Below are positions 1 through 9,750 of a stretch of DNA of 64,000 nucleotides, piece after piece. Source of the DNA: Bin34 sp963422415 (GTDB taxonomy: Bacteria; Chloroflexota; Anaerolineae; Caldilineales; Caldilineaceae); contig OY729430.1 of assembly GCA_963422415.1 (NCBI GenBank), forward strand, positions 2,294,001-2,358,000. Direction: 5' to 3'. The notes under the pieces were generated by a model. It was not told where the DNA came from. It did not search any database and saw only the letters and a list, made by a program, of their open reading frames with translations. Position numbers and translations under genes: made by a program. The number at the start of each line of letters is the position of its first letter. Position 1 is the stretch's first letter.

Positions 1-323
1 AGGCGGCCTTGCTGGACACCGAGCGCGTGGACCAGGCGATCGATCTGGTCCACGCGCAGCGCGCCTATCTGTATGAAGGTCTCGCCGCCTTGCCGGGAAT
101 CAGGCAGGTCTTGCCCAGCGAGGCCAGTTTCGTGACCTTTCAGCCCGAGGGGTCCAGTGTCCGGCTGGCTCAGGAACTGGAGGATCGCAATGTATTTGTG
201 CGCGAGCTGGGCGCCTTTCACATGCCGGACTGGCTACGCGTTTCCGTCGGGTTGCCGGAGGTCAATGCCTGTTTCCTGGCAGCGCTGCAGGACATCCTAG
301 AACATCGGCCAATTGTTGAATAG
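1..323 (+). CDS. hisC: Histidinol-phosphate aminotransferase-like protein, C-terminal fragment
   Basis: Only the last ~107 codons lie in the window; the frame is open to the left edge, so the start is missing. The fragment resembles the small C-terminal domain of class I/II PLP aminotransferases of the HisC type: an R-x-YL helix, then the strand PSEASFVTF, and near the end WLRVSVGLPEVN, where the Arg of the R-x-SVG motif normally binds the substrate carboxylate or phosphate. HisC converts imidazole-acetol phosphate plus glutamate to histidinol phosphate; related enzymes act on aromatic amino acids, so the substrate is not certain. The stop overlaps the 3' end of the convergent maeB gene by 27 bp. 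Confidence 0.75.
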   Translation, partial: AALLDTERVDQAIDLVHAQRAYLYEGLAALPGIRQVLPSEASFVTFQPEGSSVRLAQELEDRNVFVRELGAFHMPDWLRVSVGLPEVNACFLAALQDILEHRPIVE

Positions 324-2597
324 GTTGGACGCCAGCGTGTTGCCGGATTCCTTGGCCTGCACCTCGACCACAGCCATGACGGCCACGTTGATGATGTCGC
401 GTACTTCCGCCCCGGTTTCCAGGGCGTGAATGGGCTTGGCCAGGCCCACCAAGATCGGCCCAATCTTGTCGGCTCCGCCCAGACGATTGACCAGTTTGTA
501 GGAAGCGTTGGCAGCTCCCAGCGACGGAAAGATCAGGACGTTGGCATCCGAGACATTGCTGAAAGGATAGACCTGTGACATCAGGTCTGGCTCCACCGCC
601 ACGTCGGCCTGCATCTCGCCGTCCACGGCGATTTCGGGGCGCAACTCCTTGACGATTTCCGCAGCGCGCTGCATCTTGGCGGGTTCCGCGCCACGCGTAC
701 TGCCGAAGTTGGAATAGCTGATCATGGCAATTCGAGGATCGACGTCGAAACGGGCCGCCACATCCGCCGCGTTGATGGCGATGGAGGCCAGCTGTTGGGC
801 GTCCGGATTGATGTTGACCGTGGCATCCGAGAAGAAATAGAGCTTCTCGTTCACGATCATGACGTAGACACCGCTGACGACTGCCCGATCCTCTAGGGTG
901 CCCACGACTTGCAGGGCTGGTCGCACCACGTCTGGATAGTTGTAGGTCAGGCCGGAGATGAAAGCGTCGGCATAGCCGGTCTCCACCATCATGGAGCCAT
1001 AGTAGTTTTCCTGGACCATCAATTCGCGGGCCATGGTCAGGGTGACGCCCTTGCGCTGTCTCTGTTCATGAAAGACGCGAATGTATTCTTGGAGATCGTC
1101 GCTGTCCGCCGGATTCAGGACCTCCGGTTCAAATTGCAGACTGAGAGAGTGGCACTGGGCATATACTTGGTCGGGGTGGCCCAGCAAGACCACCTTGGCG
1201 ATGCCTTGCTGTTCAATGGCATGGGCCGCCCGCACGATGGAGGGATGTTGACCTTCCGCCAGCGCGATGCGCTTTGGGTTCCGACTGGCCTTGATCTGCA
1301 TGAAACGCATGACCTGCTCCGTCTTGCCCATACGTTCGGCCAGCGAATCCAGGTAGTCATGCAGATCCAGGTTGCGCCGGGCCACCCCCGTGTCCATGGC
1401 GGCCTTGGCCACGGCAGGGGCCACCCACATCAGAGCCCGCAGATCCAGGGGCTTGGGAATGACATAATCCACCCCTAGACTCAGTTGGCTCAGGCCATAG
1501 GCGGCCAGCACAGAATCCGGCACGTCTTCCTTGGTCAGAGCCGCCAACGCCTGGGCCGCGGCCACTTTCATCTCCATGTTGATGGCCCGGGCCCGCACGT
1601 CTAGGGCTCCGCGGAAAATATAGGGAAAGCCCAAGACGTTGTTCACCATGTTAGGGTAGTCGCTGCGGCCCGTGCCCATGATGACGGTGTCCGTGCGCGC
1701 AGCCTTGGCCGCATCGTAATCAATCTCCGGATCCGGATTGGCCATCGCGAAAATGATCGGATTTCCCGCCATGGTGCGCACCATGGCCTGACTCAGGGCC
1801 CCCTTGGCCGAAAGCCCGATGAACACGTCCGAGTCCACCACGGCCTCGGCCAAGGTGCGCTTGTCGGTTTGCGCCGCGTAGCGATGCTTGTAGACGTTCA
1901 TGCCTTCCTCGCGGCCCTCATGGATCACGCCGCGAGTGTCGCACAACACGATGTTGTGGCGCTGGGCGCCCAGCGCCAGATAGAATTCGGCGCAGGCCAG
2001 ACCCGCGGCGCCGGCGCCGTTGATGACAATGCGGGCCTCCGTCAGGCTCTTGTCCACCACTTCCAGGGCATTGAGCAGACCGGCTCCGGAAATGATGGCG
2101 GTGCCGTGCTGGTCGTCATGAAAGACGGGAATGTCCAGCTCCTTGCGCAGGACTTCCTCGATGTAAAAGCATTCCGGGGCCTTGATGTCCTCGAGATTGA
2201 GGCCCCCGAAGGTGGGCGCCACGCCAATGCAGAAATTGATGAAGTCGTCGGCGTTGGCCGCGTCCAGTTCCAGATCGAAGACGTCAACGTCCGCAAAGCG
2301 CTTGAACAACACGGCCTTGCCTTCCATCACCGGCTTGGCGGCCATGGCTCCGCGGTTGCCCAGTCCCAAAATCGCCGATCCGTTGGTGACGACCCCGACC
2401 AGGTTGCCCTTGGCCGTGTACCGAAAGGCATTGGCGGGATCCTTGGCAATCTCCTCCACGGCCACGGCCACGCCGGGAGAATAGGCCAAGGCCAGATCCT
2501 GCTGCGTGGACATGGGCTTGGTGGCCGAAATCATGAGCTTGCCCGGTCGTTTGCCTTCGTGGTAATCCAATGCTTCTTGGCGGGAAATCGTATCCAT
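297..2597 (-). CDS. maeB: NADP-dependent malic enzyme with C-terminal phosphotransacetylase-like domain
   Basis: A 766-residue protein, matching the ~760 residues of MaeB-type malic enzymes, which oxidatively decarboxylate malate to pyruvate. Residues ~1-420 are the malic enzyme part: SPGVA near residue 40, the FADVDVFDLELDA metal-site region, the HDDQHGTA motif, and a GAGAAG nucleotide-binding loop. Residues ~440-766 resemble phosphate acetyl/butyryltransferase and in MaeB proteins act mainly as an allosteric acetyl-CoA sensor. I chose the ATG at 2597, not the upstream start of the open frame at 2729, because the family N-terminus aligns from MDTISRQEAL and a promoter-like sequence lies in the longer extension. 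It shares 27 bp with the hisC 3' end. Confidence 0.93.
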   Translation of the reverse strand: MDTISRQEALDYHEGKRPGKLMISATKPMSTQQDLALAYSPGVAVAVEEIAKDPANAFRYTAKGNLVGVVTNGSAILGLGNRGAMAAKPVMEGKAVLFKRFADVDVFDLELDAANADDFINFCIGVAPTFGGLNLEDIKAPECFYIEEVLRKELDIPVFHDDQHGTAIISGAGLLNALEVVDKSLTEARIVINGAGAAGLACAEFYLALGAQRHNIVLCDTRGVIHEGREEGMNVYKHRYAAQTDKRTLAEAVVDSDVFIGLSAKGALSQAMVRTMAGNPIIFAMANPDPEIDYDAAKAARTDTVIMGTGRSDYPNMVNNVLGFPYIFRGALDVRARAINMEMKVAAAQALAALTKEDVPDSVLAAYGLSQLSLGVDYVIPKPLDLRALMWVAPAVAKAAMDTGVARRNLDLHDYLDSLAERMGKTEQVMRFMQIKASRNPKRIALAEGQHPSIVRAAHAIEQQGIAKVVLLGHPDQVYAQCHSLSLQFEPEVLNPADSDDLQEYIRVFHEQRQRKGVTLTMARELMVQENYYGSMMVETGYADAFISGLTYNYPDVVRPALQVVGTLEDRAVVSGVYVMIVNEKLYFFSDATVNINPDAQQLASIAINAADVAARFDVDPRIAMISYSNFGSTRGAEPAKMQRAAEIVKELRPEIAVDGEMQADVAVEPDLMSQVYPFSNVSDANVLIFPSLGAANASYKLVNRLGGADKIGPILVGLAKPIHALETGAEVRDIINVAVMAVVEVQAKESGNTLASNLFNNWPMF

Positions 2598-3058
2598 GGG
2601 ATCCCTTGTGTGTCGGAGGCGGACAGGCGCAATGAAATTAGATAATTCAATCGCAAAAACGGCTGTCAACTGCAAGGATACTAGCATAACGCAACCCATG
2701 GATCCGCGCTCCCGCGGGGTCTCAAGCATTGTGGAATCCTGCGGTCTTGGAGCTGTGCGCGGCTTGCCGCGCAGGACTAAAGAGGGAAAGGCAGAACGAA
2801 CGCGAGACAGGAAGTTTCGCGAGACGGCTTGCCTTCTCTTGTGTCATACTTGGGGTTTGGCGTGATTTGTCTCTGTTCCCTTTTCCGGGCGACACATTTT
2901 GTCCAACTCCATGACCAGGCAAACGCGACACACTTCTCCCCCCAAGGGTCAGAAAGTCCCTTGGAACGGGTGCACTGTCGCCCTTGCGAATCGCTTTGCC
3001 ACCACGGACAATCACAGCCATCGCATGTGGCGCTTCCCGGCAAGGGCATGGCTGGCCC
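2598..3058. other. Intergenic region between maeB and the helicase gene
   Basis: About 460 bp between divergently transcribed genes. It holds the candidate maeB promoter and a small inverted repeat, CCAAGGG (2942-2948) and CCCTTGG (2958-2964) with a 9-nt loop. I see no convincing gene or RNA. Short open frames here are uncharacteristic in composition. Confidence 0.5.
2640..2669 (-). promoter_or_regulatory. Candidate sigma-70 promoter for maeB
   Basis: On the minus strand a perfect TTGACA (2669-2664) is followed after 18 bp by TTATCT (2645-2640). This lies 43-72 bp upstream of the chosen maeB start. Judged by eye only. Confidence 0.45.
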
Positions 3059-6000
3059 ATGCCTGAAATATACGACAATCTTGATTCGCACCTTGGCGAG
3101 GCGTTGCGCCAAGCCTTGGCGGGATCCACAAGGCTGGATGCCTGCGTAGGGTATTTCAATTTCCGAGGCTGGAAGGAGATTGCCGCTGCGGTCGACGAGT
3201 TGCCTTTGGGCGCGGATGCATCCCCGCCCGTGCGCCTGCTGATCGGCATGCACACCGGGGAACATTCCGCATTGCGCAATGCATTGCACCAAGGAGAATT
3301 CCGGCGCCACACCAATCGGCAGGCCGAACGCCTAAGGCAGGATACCCAAGGCGCGTTGCGCGAGCAGTTGGCGTTCCGCGTACCCTCCGCCCTAGACGAG
3401 GCCACACTGCGTACGCTACGCTCGCAACTGCGGGAAGGGCGAGTCCATGTCAAGATGCACCTAGCCTTTCCCCTGCACGCCAAACTGTATCTTTGTCATA
3501 TGCGGGATCAAACGGCCACGGACCGCAAGGGATTTCTGGGTTCCTCGAACTTGACCTATGCAGGATTGCAACGACAGGGAGAGCTCAACATCGACGTTCT
3601 TGACAGGGACGCCACGCGCAAGTTGCAGGCCTGGTTTGACGAACGCTGGGAGGATCGACTCAGTGTCGATGCCAATTGCGTATTGATCCAGCTGCTGGAT
3701 GAGAGCTGGGTGTCGGAGCGGCCTCTGCCACCTTACCTAATCCATCTCAAGCTGGCCTACCACCTCTCCCGCGATGCCCGCAAGGGATTGATTGAATTCG
3801 ACGTGCCCGGAGTAATCCGATCCAAGCTCCTAGACTTCCAGACGGCCGCGGTGCGCATTACGGCGCGACGCATCATGGTGCAGGGCGGCGCCATGATCGC
3901 CGATGTGGTCGGTCTGGGCAAGACTCTGATGGCTACAGGCGTAGCCCTGACCCTGCAGGAACGGCATGGCTACGAAACCTTGATCATCGCGCCTCGAAAC
4001 CTGGTTGACATGTGGCAGGCGTATCTGGAGGAGTATCGGCTGCTGGGTCGAGTGCTCAGCCGTACCCAGGTCCACAACGAACTGCGCGCGCTCCGCCGCT
4101 TCCGCCTGGTGATCATTGACGAATCGCATCATCTGCGCACCCGCAGCCGTCGGGACTACCAACACGTCCGGGACTACATTGTGCGGAACGAGCCCAAGGT
4201 GCTTCTGCTGACGGCCACTCCCTACAATCGGTCCATGGAAGACGTGGCGAATCAACTGGGGTTGTTCCTGTCGGACGATACGCCGTTGCCGGTACGGCCG
4301 GAATCGGCCTTGCGGCGTCAAGGCGAGTACAACTTTAAGACTCGGTTTCAACTGGACCATCTCAATTCCCTGGCCGCCCTGCGTCGCAGCGAGGAAATCG
4401 AGGATTGGCAGCGTCTGCTCTCCCACTACTTGATTCGGCGCACCCGCAGCTTCATTGAGGAGAACTACGCGATACGGAATGCCGAGGGCCGTTTCTTTCT
4501 GACGCTGGGCAAGGATCGCGTGCATTTTTATCTGCCACAGCGAAAGCCCAGGAAACTGGAGTGGAAGACGGCCAAAGACGACCCGGCGGCGGAATTGGAA
4601 GACGACTCGGTTCTCGACGAGATTGGCGCCCTGTCGTTGCCCCGATACCAGATTCAGAAATTCCTTGATCTCGCCGTCCAGCCAACTTCGGTGGAAGCGG
4701 CAGCGCTGGAAGGGTTTGACAAGGGCAGCCAGGGCAATCTGTTGGGCATCACGCGCTCGATGTTGTACAAGCGACTGTCCTCCGGTAGCTATTCCTTCGT
4801 ATTGTCCCTGCGCCGCCATCTCCTGCACAATTGTGTAATGCTGTACGGTCTGGCATCGGGAGACGTGATCCCGGTGGGGACCTATGACGGCGCTGGCTGG
4901 GAGGATGAGAGCAACGAGGAAGCGTGGGCCGTCGTCTCCCACCTTGATCCGGCTCGCCCCGCCCCGGATTGGGAGACGCTGGCCCGGATCACACTGGCAC
5001 AGCTCAAGGAGCAGACACCCCCCAGTGTCACGCTGCTGTCCTCCCGTCTCTTCGTGGCGGAACTGCAGGTCAAGTTGCGGGAAGACAACCGAATTCTGCA
5101 GGGCATATTGGCGCGCGTTCCGGTCTGGGATGCAGATCGGGACAGCAAGCTGCGATCACTGTTTCGGTTGCTTGAAGAGACACATGCGGCGGACAAGGTC
5201 TTGGTTTTCACGGAGTTTGCGGATACCGCCCAATACCTGTATCGAGAATTGACGAACATGCAGACGAGCGGGGGTCTGGGCGTGATCACAGGTTCACGCG
5301 TGGATGCCCAATGGGGGCGCAAGCGGGATGTCGTGGCCGTGGCGCGTTCTTTCAGTCCCCATACGGCGGGGGCGCCCGGCGTCGCATCGCCGGTGGAGCG
5401 TGAGCTCCGTGTCTTGGTGGCCACCGACGTGCTTTCCGAAGGGATCAATCTGCAGGATTGTTCCATCGTCGTAAACTTCGATTTGCCTTGGGCCATCATC
5501 AAGCTGATTCAGCGCGCCGGACGCGTGGACCGCATAGGACAGGAAGCGGCAGAGGTCGCCATCTACAGCGTCTGTCCGACCGAGGGAGTGGAAGCCGTAA
5601 TCGACTTGCGCGGACGGATTCGACAGCGCCTCTCCGAATCGGCCTCCCTGTTTGGTTCGGACGAGCGGTTCTTTGGGGATCGGGAAGAAGAGGCGCAGGT
5701 GCGCAGCTTCTTTGACGAGAATTCGGCGCTGCCCGCCTTGGACGACGAGGACGTGGACTACACTTCCAAGGCCTATGAAATTTGGCGCACGGCGAAATCT
5801 CGCCATCCGGACTGGGCCCAGCGGGTCGAATCGTTGCCCGATCAGGTTCATGCCACCCGCCGCAGAGGCGAGGAAGCCAAGGGTGTAATGGCCTATGCAT
5901 TGTCCCGACAGGAAGTGGATCGTGTGTTTTTCAAGCCAGTTGGGGGCGAAGTGCAGAACTTGTCTCCACTGGAGGCGTTGTCACGCACGGCGTGCGATCC

Positions 6001-6394
6001 GGATACGCCGGGGCTGGCACGCCAGGACGACCATCATGATGTTGTGGCTGACATGCTGGAGGCTGCGGAGCGGCAGGCGGTCACCCGCACCGTCGGCAGT
6101 CTGGCCGGGGTGCGCAAGCGGGTCTACGATCGTCTGCGCTCGTTGATCGAACAAGAGAAAAGCACGCTGTTTTCGCCCTCTGCAGAGGATCGAGCTGCGG
6201 TCAACGCTCTGTATGAGCACCCCTTGACCGAAATGGCCAATCAGCGGCTGGGCAGGGCGCTGCGCGGTGGAATGCAAGGTGACCGGGACATCATGGACAT
6301 GGTCACCGACTTGCATCGCGAAGGCAACCTGGTGGTGAAAAGGATTCGGGACGACGAAGAAATACGGCTTGTCTGCTCTTTGGGTTTTGCATAG
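3059..6394 (+). CDS. PLD-nuclease/SF2 helicase fusion, DNA-defence type
   Basis: A 1111-residue protein. Residues ~1-190 form a phospholipase-D-like nuclease domain with one HxK motif (HAKLYLC, ~140) followed by GFLGSSNLTYAGL, the usual partner of the HKD motif; the final Asp is not obvious. Residues ~250-900 are an SNF2/RapA-like superfamily 2 helicase: Walker A VVGLGKT (~284), DESHH (~353), LLTATPYNR (~383), then the C-lobe VATDVLSEGINLQD (~786) and QRAGRVDRIGQ (~818). It is followed after 6 bp by an adenine methyltransferase, so the pair probably forms a restriction-modification-like module in which this protein translocates on and cuts unmodified DNA. ATG 3059 is preferred over TTG 2984 because the upstream 25 codons are atypical. 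No DrmB, PglZ or classical HsdR signatures were seen. Confidence 0.85.
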   Translation: MPEIYDNLDSHLGEALRQALAGSTRLDACVGYFNFRGWKEIAAAVDELPLGADASPPVRLLIGMHTGEHSALRNALHQGEFRRHTNRQAERLRQDTQGALREQLAFRVPSALDEATLRTLRSQLREGRVHVKMHLAFPLHAKLYLCHMRDQTATDRKGFLGSSNLTYAGLQRQGELNIDVLDRDATRKLQAWFDERWEDRLSVDANCVLIQLLDESWVSERPLPPYLIHLKLAYHLSRDARKGLIEFDVPGVIRSKLLDFQTAAVRITARRIMVQGGAMIADVVGLGKTLMATGVALTLQERHGYETLIIAPRNLVDMWQAYLEEYRLLGRVLSRTQVHNELRALRRFRLVIIDESHHLRTRSRRDYQHVRDYIVRNEPKVLLLTATPYNRSMEDVANQLGLFLSDDTPLPVRPESALRRQGEYNFKTRFQLDHLNSLAALRRSEEIEDWQRLLSHYLIRRTRSFIEENYAIRNAEGRFFLTLGKDRVHFYLPQRKPRKLEWKTAKDDPAAELEDDSVLDEIGALSLPRYQIQKFLDLAVQPTSVEAAALEGFDKGSQGNLLGITRSMLYKRLSSGSYSFVLSLRRHLLHNCVMLYGLASGDVIPVGTYDGAGWEDESNEEAWAVVSHLDPARPAPDWETLARITLAQLKEQTPPSVTLLSSRLFVAELQVKLREDNRILQGILARVPVWDADRDSKLRSLFRLLEETHAADKVLVFTEFADTAQYLYRELTNMQTSGGLGVITGSRVDAQWGRKRDVVAVARSFSPHTAGAPGVASPVERELRVLVATDVLSEGINLQDCSIVVNFDLPWAIIKLIQRAGRVDRIGQEAAEVAIYSVCPTEGVEAVIDLRGRIRQRLSESASLFGSDERFFGDREEEAQVRSFFDENSALPALDDEDVDYTSKAYEIWRTAKSRHPDWAQRVESLPDQVHATRRRGEEAKGVMAYALSRQEVDRVFFKPVGGEVQNLSPLEALSRTACDPDTPGLARQDDHHDVVADMLEAAERQAVTRTVGSLAGVRKRVYDRLRSLIEQEKSTLFSPSAEDRAAVNALYEHPLTEMANQRLGRALRGGMQGDRDIMDMVTDLHREGNLVVKRIRDDEEIRLVCSLGFA

Positions 6395-6400
6395 CAACAG

Positions 6401-9400
6401 GTGAAGACCTTGTTACAACTACATCGACATTTGGATTCCGCTGCGTTCGAAGCATTGTTTCTGGACGAATTGGGGTGGGATCGCGTGCAAGATGTCACAG
6501 GGATGGAAATTTTGCACCCCGCGCTTCTCGGCAACGGGTCTGAATGACCCGTTGCCGAGAAGCGCGGGGTTGTCATTTGGCACTGTACCCAGATACCGCC
6601 CGCTCGTGCTCGACAGCAACTGGATCGGGAAATCGCCAAGCGTTCCACGGAACGTCTGCTAATCTTCACCGCCGAAGAGAAGCAACTTTGGCTGTGGCCT
6701 GAAGCGCGGCCCTCGGGTGGAACCCGTCTTGTTTCTCATGCCTACCAAGTTGGTCATCCCAATCCGGCCCTTGAACAGCGATTGAGACGGATTGCGTTCC
6801 GGCTGGACGAGGAACAAGACCTCACTATGCTGGCAGTGCGGGAACGGGTACGCACCGCCTTCAACGCAGAAGTCATAACCAAGCGGTTTTACCGAGGCAT
6901 TTCGCAACAGAGAGAGTCCCTCTCTCGGGCGATATCGGGTCTGGACGAGGCGGCGGAGCGGGAACTCTACGCTTCCATTCTGCTGGACCGTCTGATTTTC
7001 CTTTATTTCATCCAGCAGAAAGGTTTCCTCGATGGCGATCGCGAATACCTGTCCAATCGCCTGCGACGGATAAGAGTGCAGCAAGGGCCGGATCGGTTCT
7101 ATGACTTCTACCGCGACTTCCTGGTGCCGCTGTTTCACCAAGCCCTAGGTTCCTCCCGTCCCGAGTACGCCGACGAGGAGATTCGGAAACTCATTGGTGA
7201 CGTGCCGTATGTCAACGGGGGACTTTTCTCGGAAATCCCTCTGGAGCAAAGAGGCGGCATCGCAGTGCCCGATATGGTTTTCGAGGGAGTTTTTGACATG
7301 TTCGATCAGTATCGCTGGCATCTGGACGAGCGACCGACGGGGGCCCAAAACGAAATCAATCCCGAGGTGTTGGGCTATATCCTTGAGCAGTACATCAACC
7401 AGAAAGAACAAGGGGCCTACTACACTGCAGACGACATTACAGGCTATATGGCGGGTTGTTCCATCGCAGGCTATTTCCTAGACCAAATGGACGATCCCTC
7501 TCTGTGGGCCCTGTTGCGGGAAAATCCCGCTCGTTATGTATATGAAGCCGCACAATATGGAGCAGAGGCTGGAATGGTGCCCGACGACATTGTTCCAGCC
7601 GATTGGGTTTCTCCTGAATGGGAAGAACGGGCTCCGGTCGAGGTGGGACTGCCGACAGAGAAGCTGCGCGAAGCGGCAGATCGAATACGAACCTATCGCA
7701 GTGTCCACACCCGAATACGAGAGGGGGAAATAGCCAGTGTCAATGCTGCCATCACTGCCAACTTGAACATTGTGCAGTTGGCGGTGGACTGGCTGAGCGA
7801 ACAGATCTCCCCGGAAACGCTGGTGAAAGCCTGGAATACCTTAAGGACTCTGCGGATCCTCGACCCTACTTGTGGTTCCGGCGCTTTTCTGCTAGCCGCC
7901 ATGAAGGCGCTGCAGGAGTTGTACGAGGCCGTATTTGTGGCTATCGAACACCATACCGCAACCAGTGCAGGCCCTTCCGATGTGCTGGCATCCATCGCGC
8001 GCGAGGCCGCACAACAACCGTCCCCCGACTACTTTCTGCGCAAAACCATTGCCCTCCACAATCTTTATGGCGTGGACATCATGCAGGAGGCGGTGGAGAT
8101 CGCGCGCTTGCGTCTGTTTCTGGCTTTGGCGGCGACTGTGGAGGAACGAGGCAAACTGGAACCGTTGCCGGATCTGGACATGAACATTCGCTGTGGAAAC
8201 ATCCTTGTTGGTTGTGTTTTCACCGATGACCTTAAGCATGTCCATGAAGGCGACATGACAGTGGCGCAAAAGCTAATGGGCATCGAGGACAAGGCCCTGA
8301 ATTTGCGCGAGAGTTACAGGGCTTTCCAAAGAGCCCAGCATGAGGGAATAGAGGACACGACATTAAGTGCCAAGGCCAGTCTGCAACGCGACACGGATGC
8401 ATTGCGCCATGAATTGGATCATCTGTTTTCCCGAGCCGACAATCAAGAGGCCGGTTGGGATATTGATCAATGGCGCAGTTCACATAAGCCGTTCCACTGG
8501 GTAGCGGAGTTTCCCGAGGCAGTTCTAGGAGGAGGATTTCATGTCGTGATCGGCAACCCACCATTTGTTGCCAAAAGAAAAGTAGTGCCTCATTTGTATC
8601 AGTTTCAAGGATTTGCAACTGATAATGCGCCCGATATCTATGCTCCCTGTATAGAAAGATCTGCAAGTCTGCTGACCATGCAAGGCAGATTTGCCATGGT
8701 AGCACCGATCTCAATGGTATCTGGGCTTCAATATGACGTTTTACGGGTGACTATAACAAAAATTTTGACGTGTTGTTGGATATCAGTATACGACTGGGGA
8801 CCAGCCCATCTATTTAATGCCAAGGTGCGTCCCGTGTTTCTGACGGGAACTGTGGGACTTGAAACAGGATTGTTTGCCAGTAATCTGCGGCGATGGCGGC
8901 AAGAATATCGTTCTCATCTCTTTTCAACCGTCCGATTTTCTAAAATTGAACCAATCCAGGAAATGAAGTCTGTTTGGCCTCTCGTGGGTGACGAAAACGC
9001 CAGTGCCATGATGCAAATTTTGCGGTCTGCCAAGCGATCTATTGGACATTACACAAAAAGGCATGGCATGCAGTTAGGTAGAAAGGCGGTCATGAACCGT
9101 AGGTTCATGACCGCCTTTCTGACAGAACCACCATGCTGGATCAAAGAAGGACCCGTGCCGGGCAAGAGAATTCCGCATACCAAAGTGAAATGGATGCACT
9201 TTGACAGCGCACAGCACCAACATGCAGCCTTTTTGATTTTTGCAGGTCGTTTTGGACACTGGTTATGGACGACCGTCGGTGATGCATTTGATATTACAGA
9301 CACTATGCTCAAATGGTTTCCCTGCGATCTGGACCGATTGACACCGATTGCCGGTCGATTGGCGGATCTGGCCGAGCACCTGGATCAAGCCCAGATAAAG

Positions 9401-9646
9401 GCCCCCATGGTGGACCGTAACAAGAAATTCGTTGGTGGTTACGATCTTGGAGCATGCCGAGACATCACCGACGAAGCGGACCAACTGATCATGAACCAGC
9501 TAGGGGTGGGCCAATATTGGCCCACGGTATTGATGCTGGACAACCGTATCATTAAGTCGGAACCGAAAAGCAGGAAGACGTCATATGAGTGGTTGAAGGA
9601 ATGGACACCAACAAGGGGGCCTTGGGATCCTTCCATGCCGGAATAA
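6401..9646 (+). CDS. Eco57I-like N6-adenine DNA methyltransferase, interrupted by in-frame TGA
   Basis: The frame runs 1081 codons from GTG 6401 to 9646 but is broken by TGA at 6545-6547; downstream the first usable start is TTG 6782 (954 residues). The part before the stop (LLQLHRHLDSAAFEALFLDELGWDRV) and the part after it (PVAEKRGVVIWHC..., ERLLIFTAEEKQLWLWP) together look like one N-terminal domain, so 6782 is unlikely to be the natural start. Motif I DPTCGSGAFLL lies at ~487 and the catalytic NPPF at ~719, typical of gamma-type adenine methyltransferases. The C-terminal region after ~8550 is visibly AT-richer than the rest, as in exchangeable target-recognition domains. Partner of the helicase upstream; it would mark self DNA. 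It may be inactive or switchable (see findings). Confidence 0.8.
6516..6570. repeat. Perfect 25-bp inverted repeat with 5-nt loop carrying a stop codon
   Basis: Left arm 6516-6540, loop TGAAT 6541-6545, right arm 6546-6570; all 25 positions pair. The right arm encodes the conserved-looking PVAEKRGV, so the left arm is best read as an inverted copy of it. The TGA that breaks the methyltransferase frame straddles loop and right arm. Replacing the loop by its reverse complement, ATTCA, gives the codons TCA TTC AGA and removes the stop without changing the frame. Confidence 0.9.
9080..9120. repeat. Perfect 19-bp inverted repeat with 3-nt loop inside the methyltransferase
   Basis: Left arm 9080-9098, loop GTA, right arm 9102-9120; all 19 positions pair. 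The reading frame stays open across it (RKAVMNRRFMTAFL). It lies in the AT-rich C-terminal half of the methyltransferase and is the second long perfect hairpin of this gene. Confidence 0.9.
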
Positions 9647-9750
9647 ATGGTGTCTTCACAGGCAATGAGAGCCCAACTACAAGGTCTTTATCGTATCTGT
9701 TGCCTTGTTATTTTCAGAAGTCATCCAATACTTGGCCTGATCCTGCAGAT

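Noticed and set aside
6516..6570. Hairpin as an insertion-sequence end or attachment site
   Set aside because: No transposase or integrase nearby, no target duplication, and the right arm is host coding sequence.
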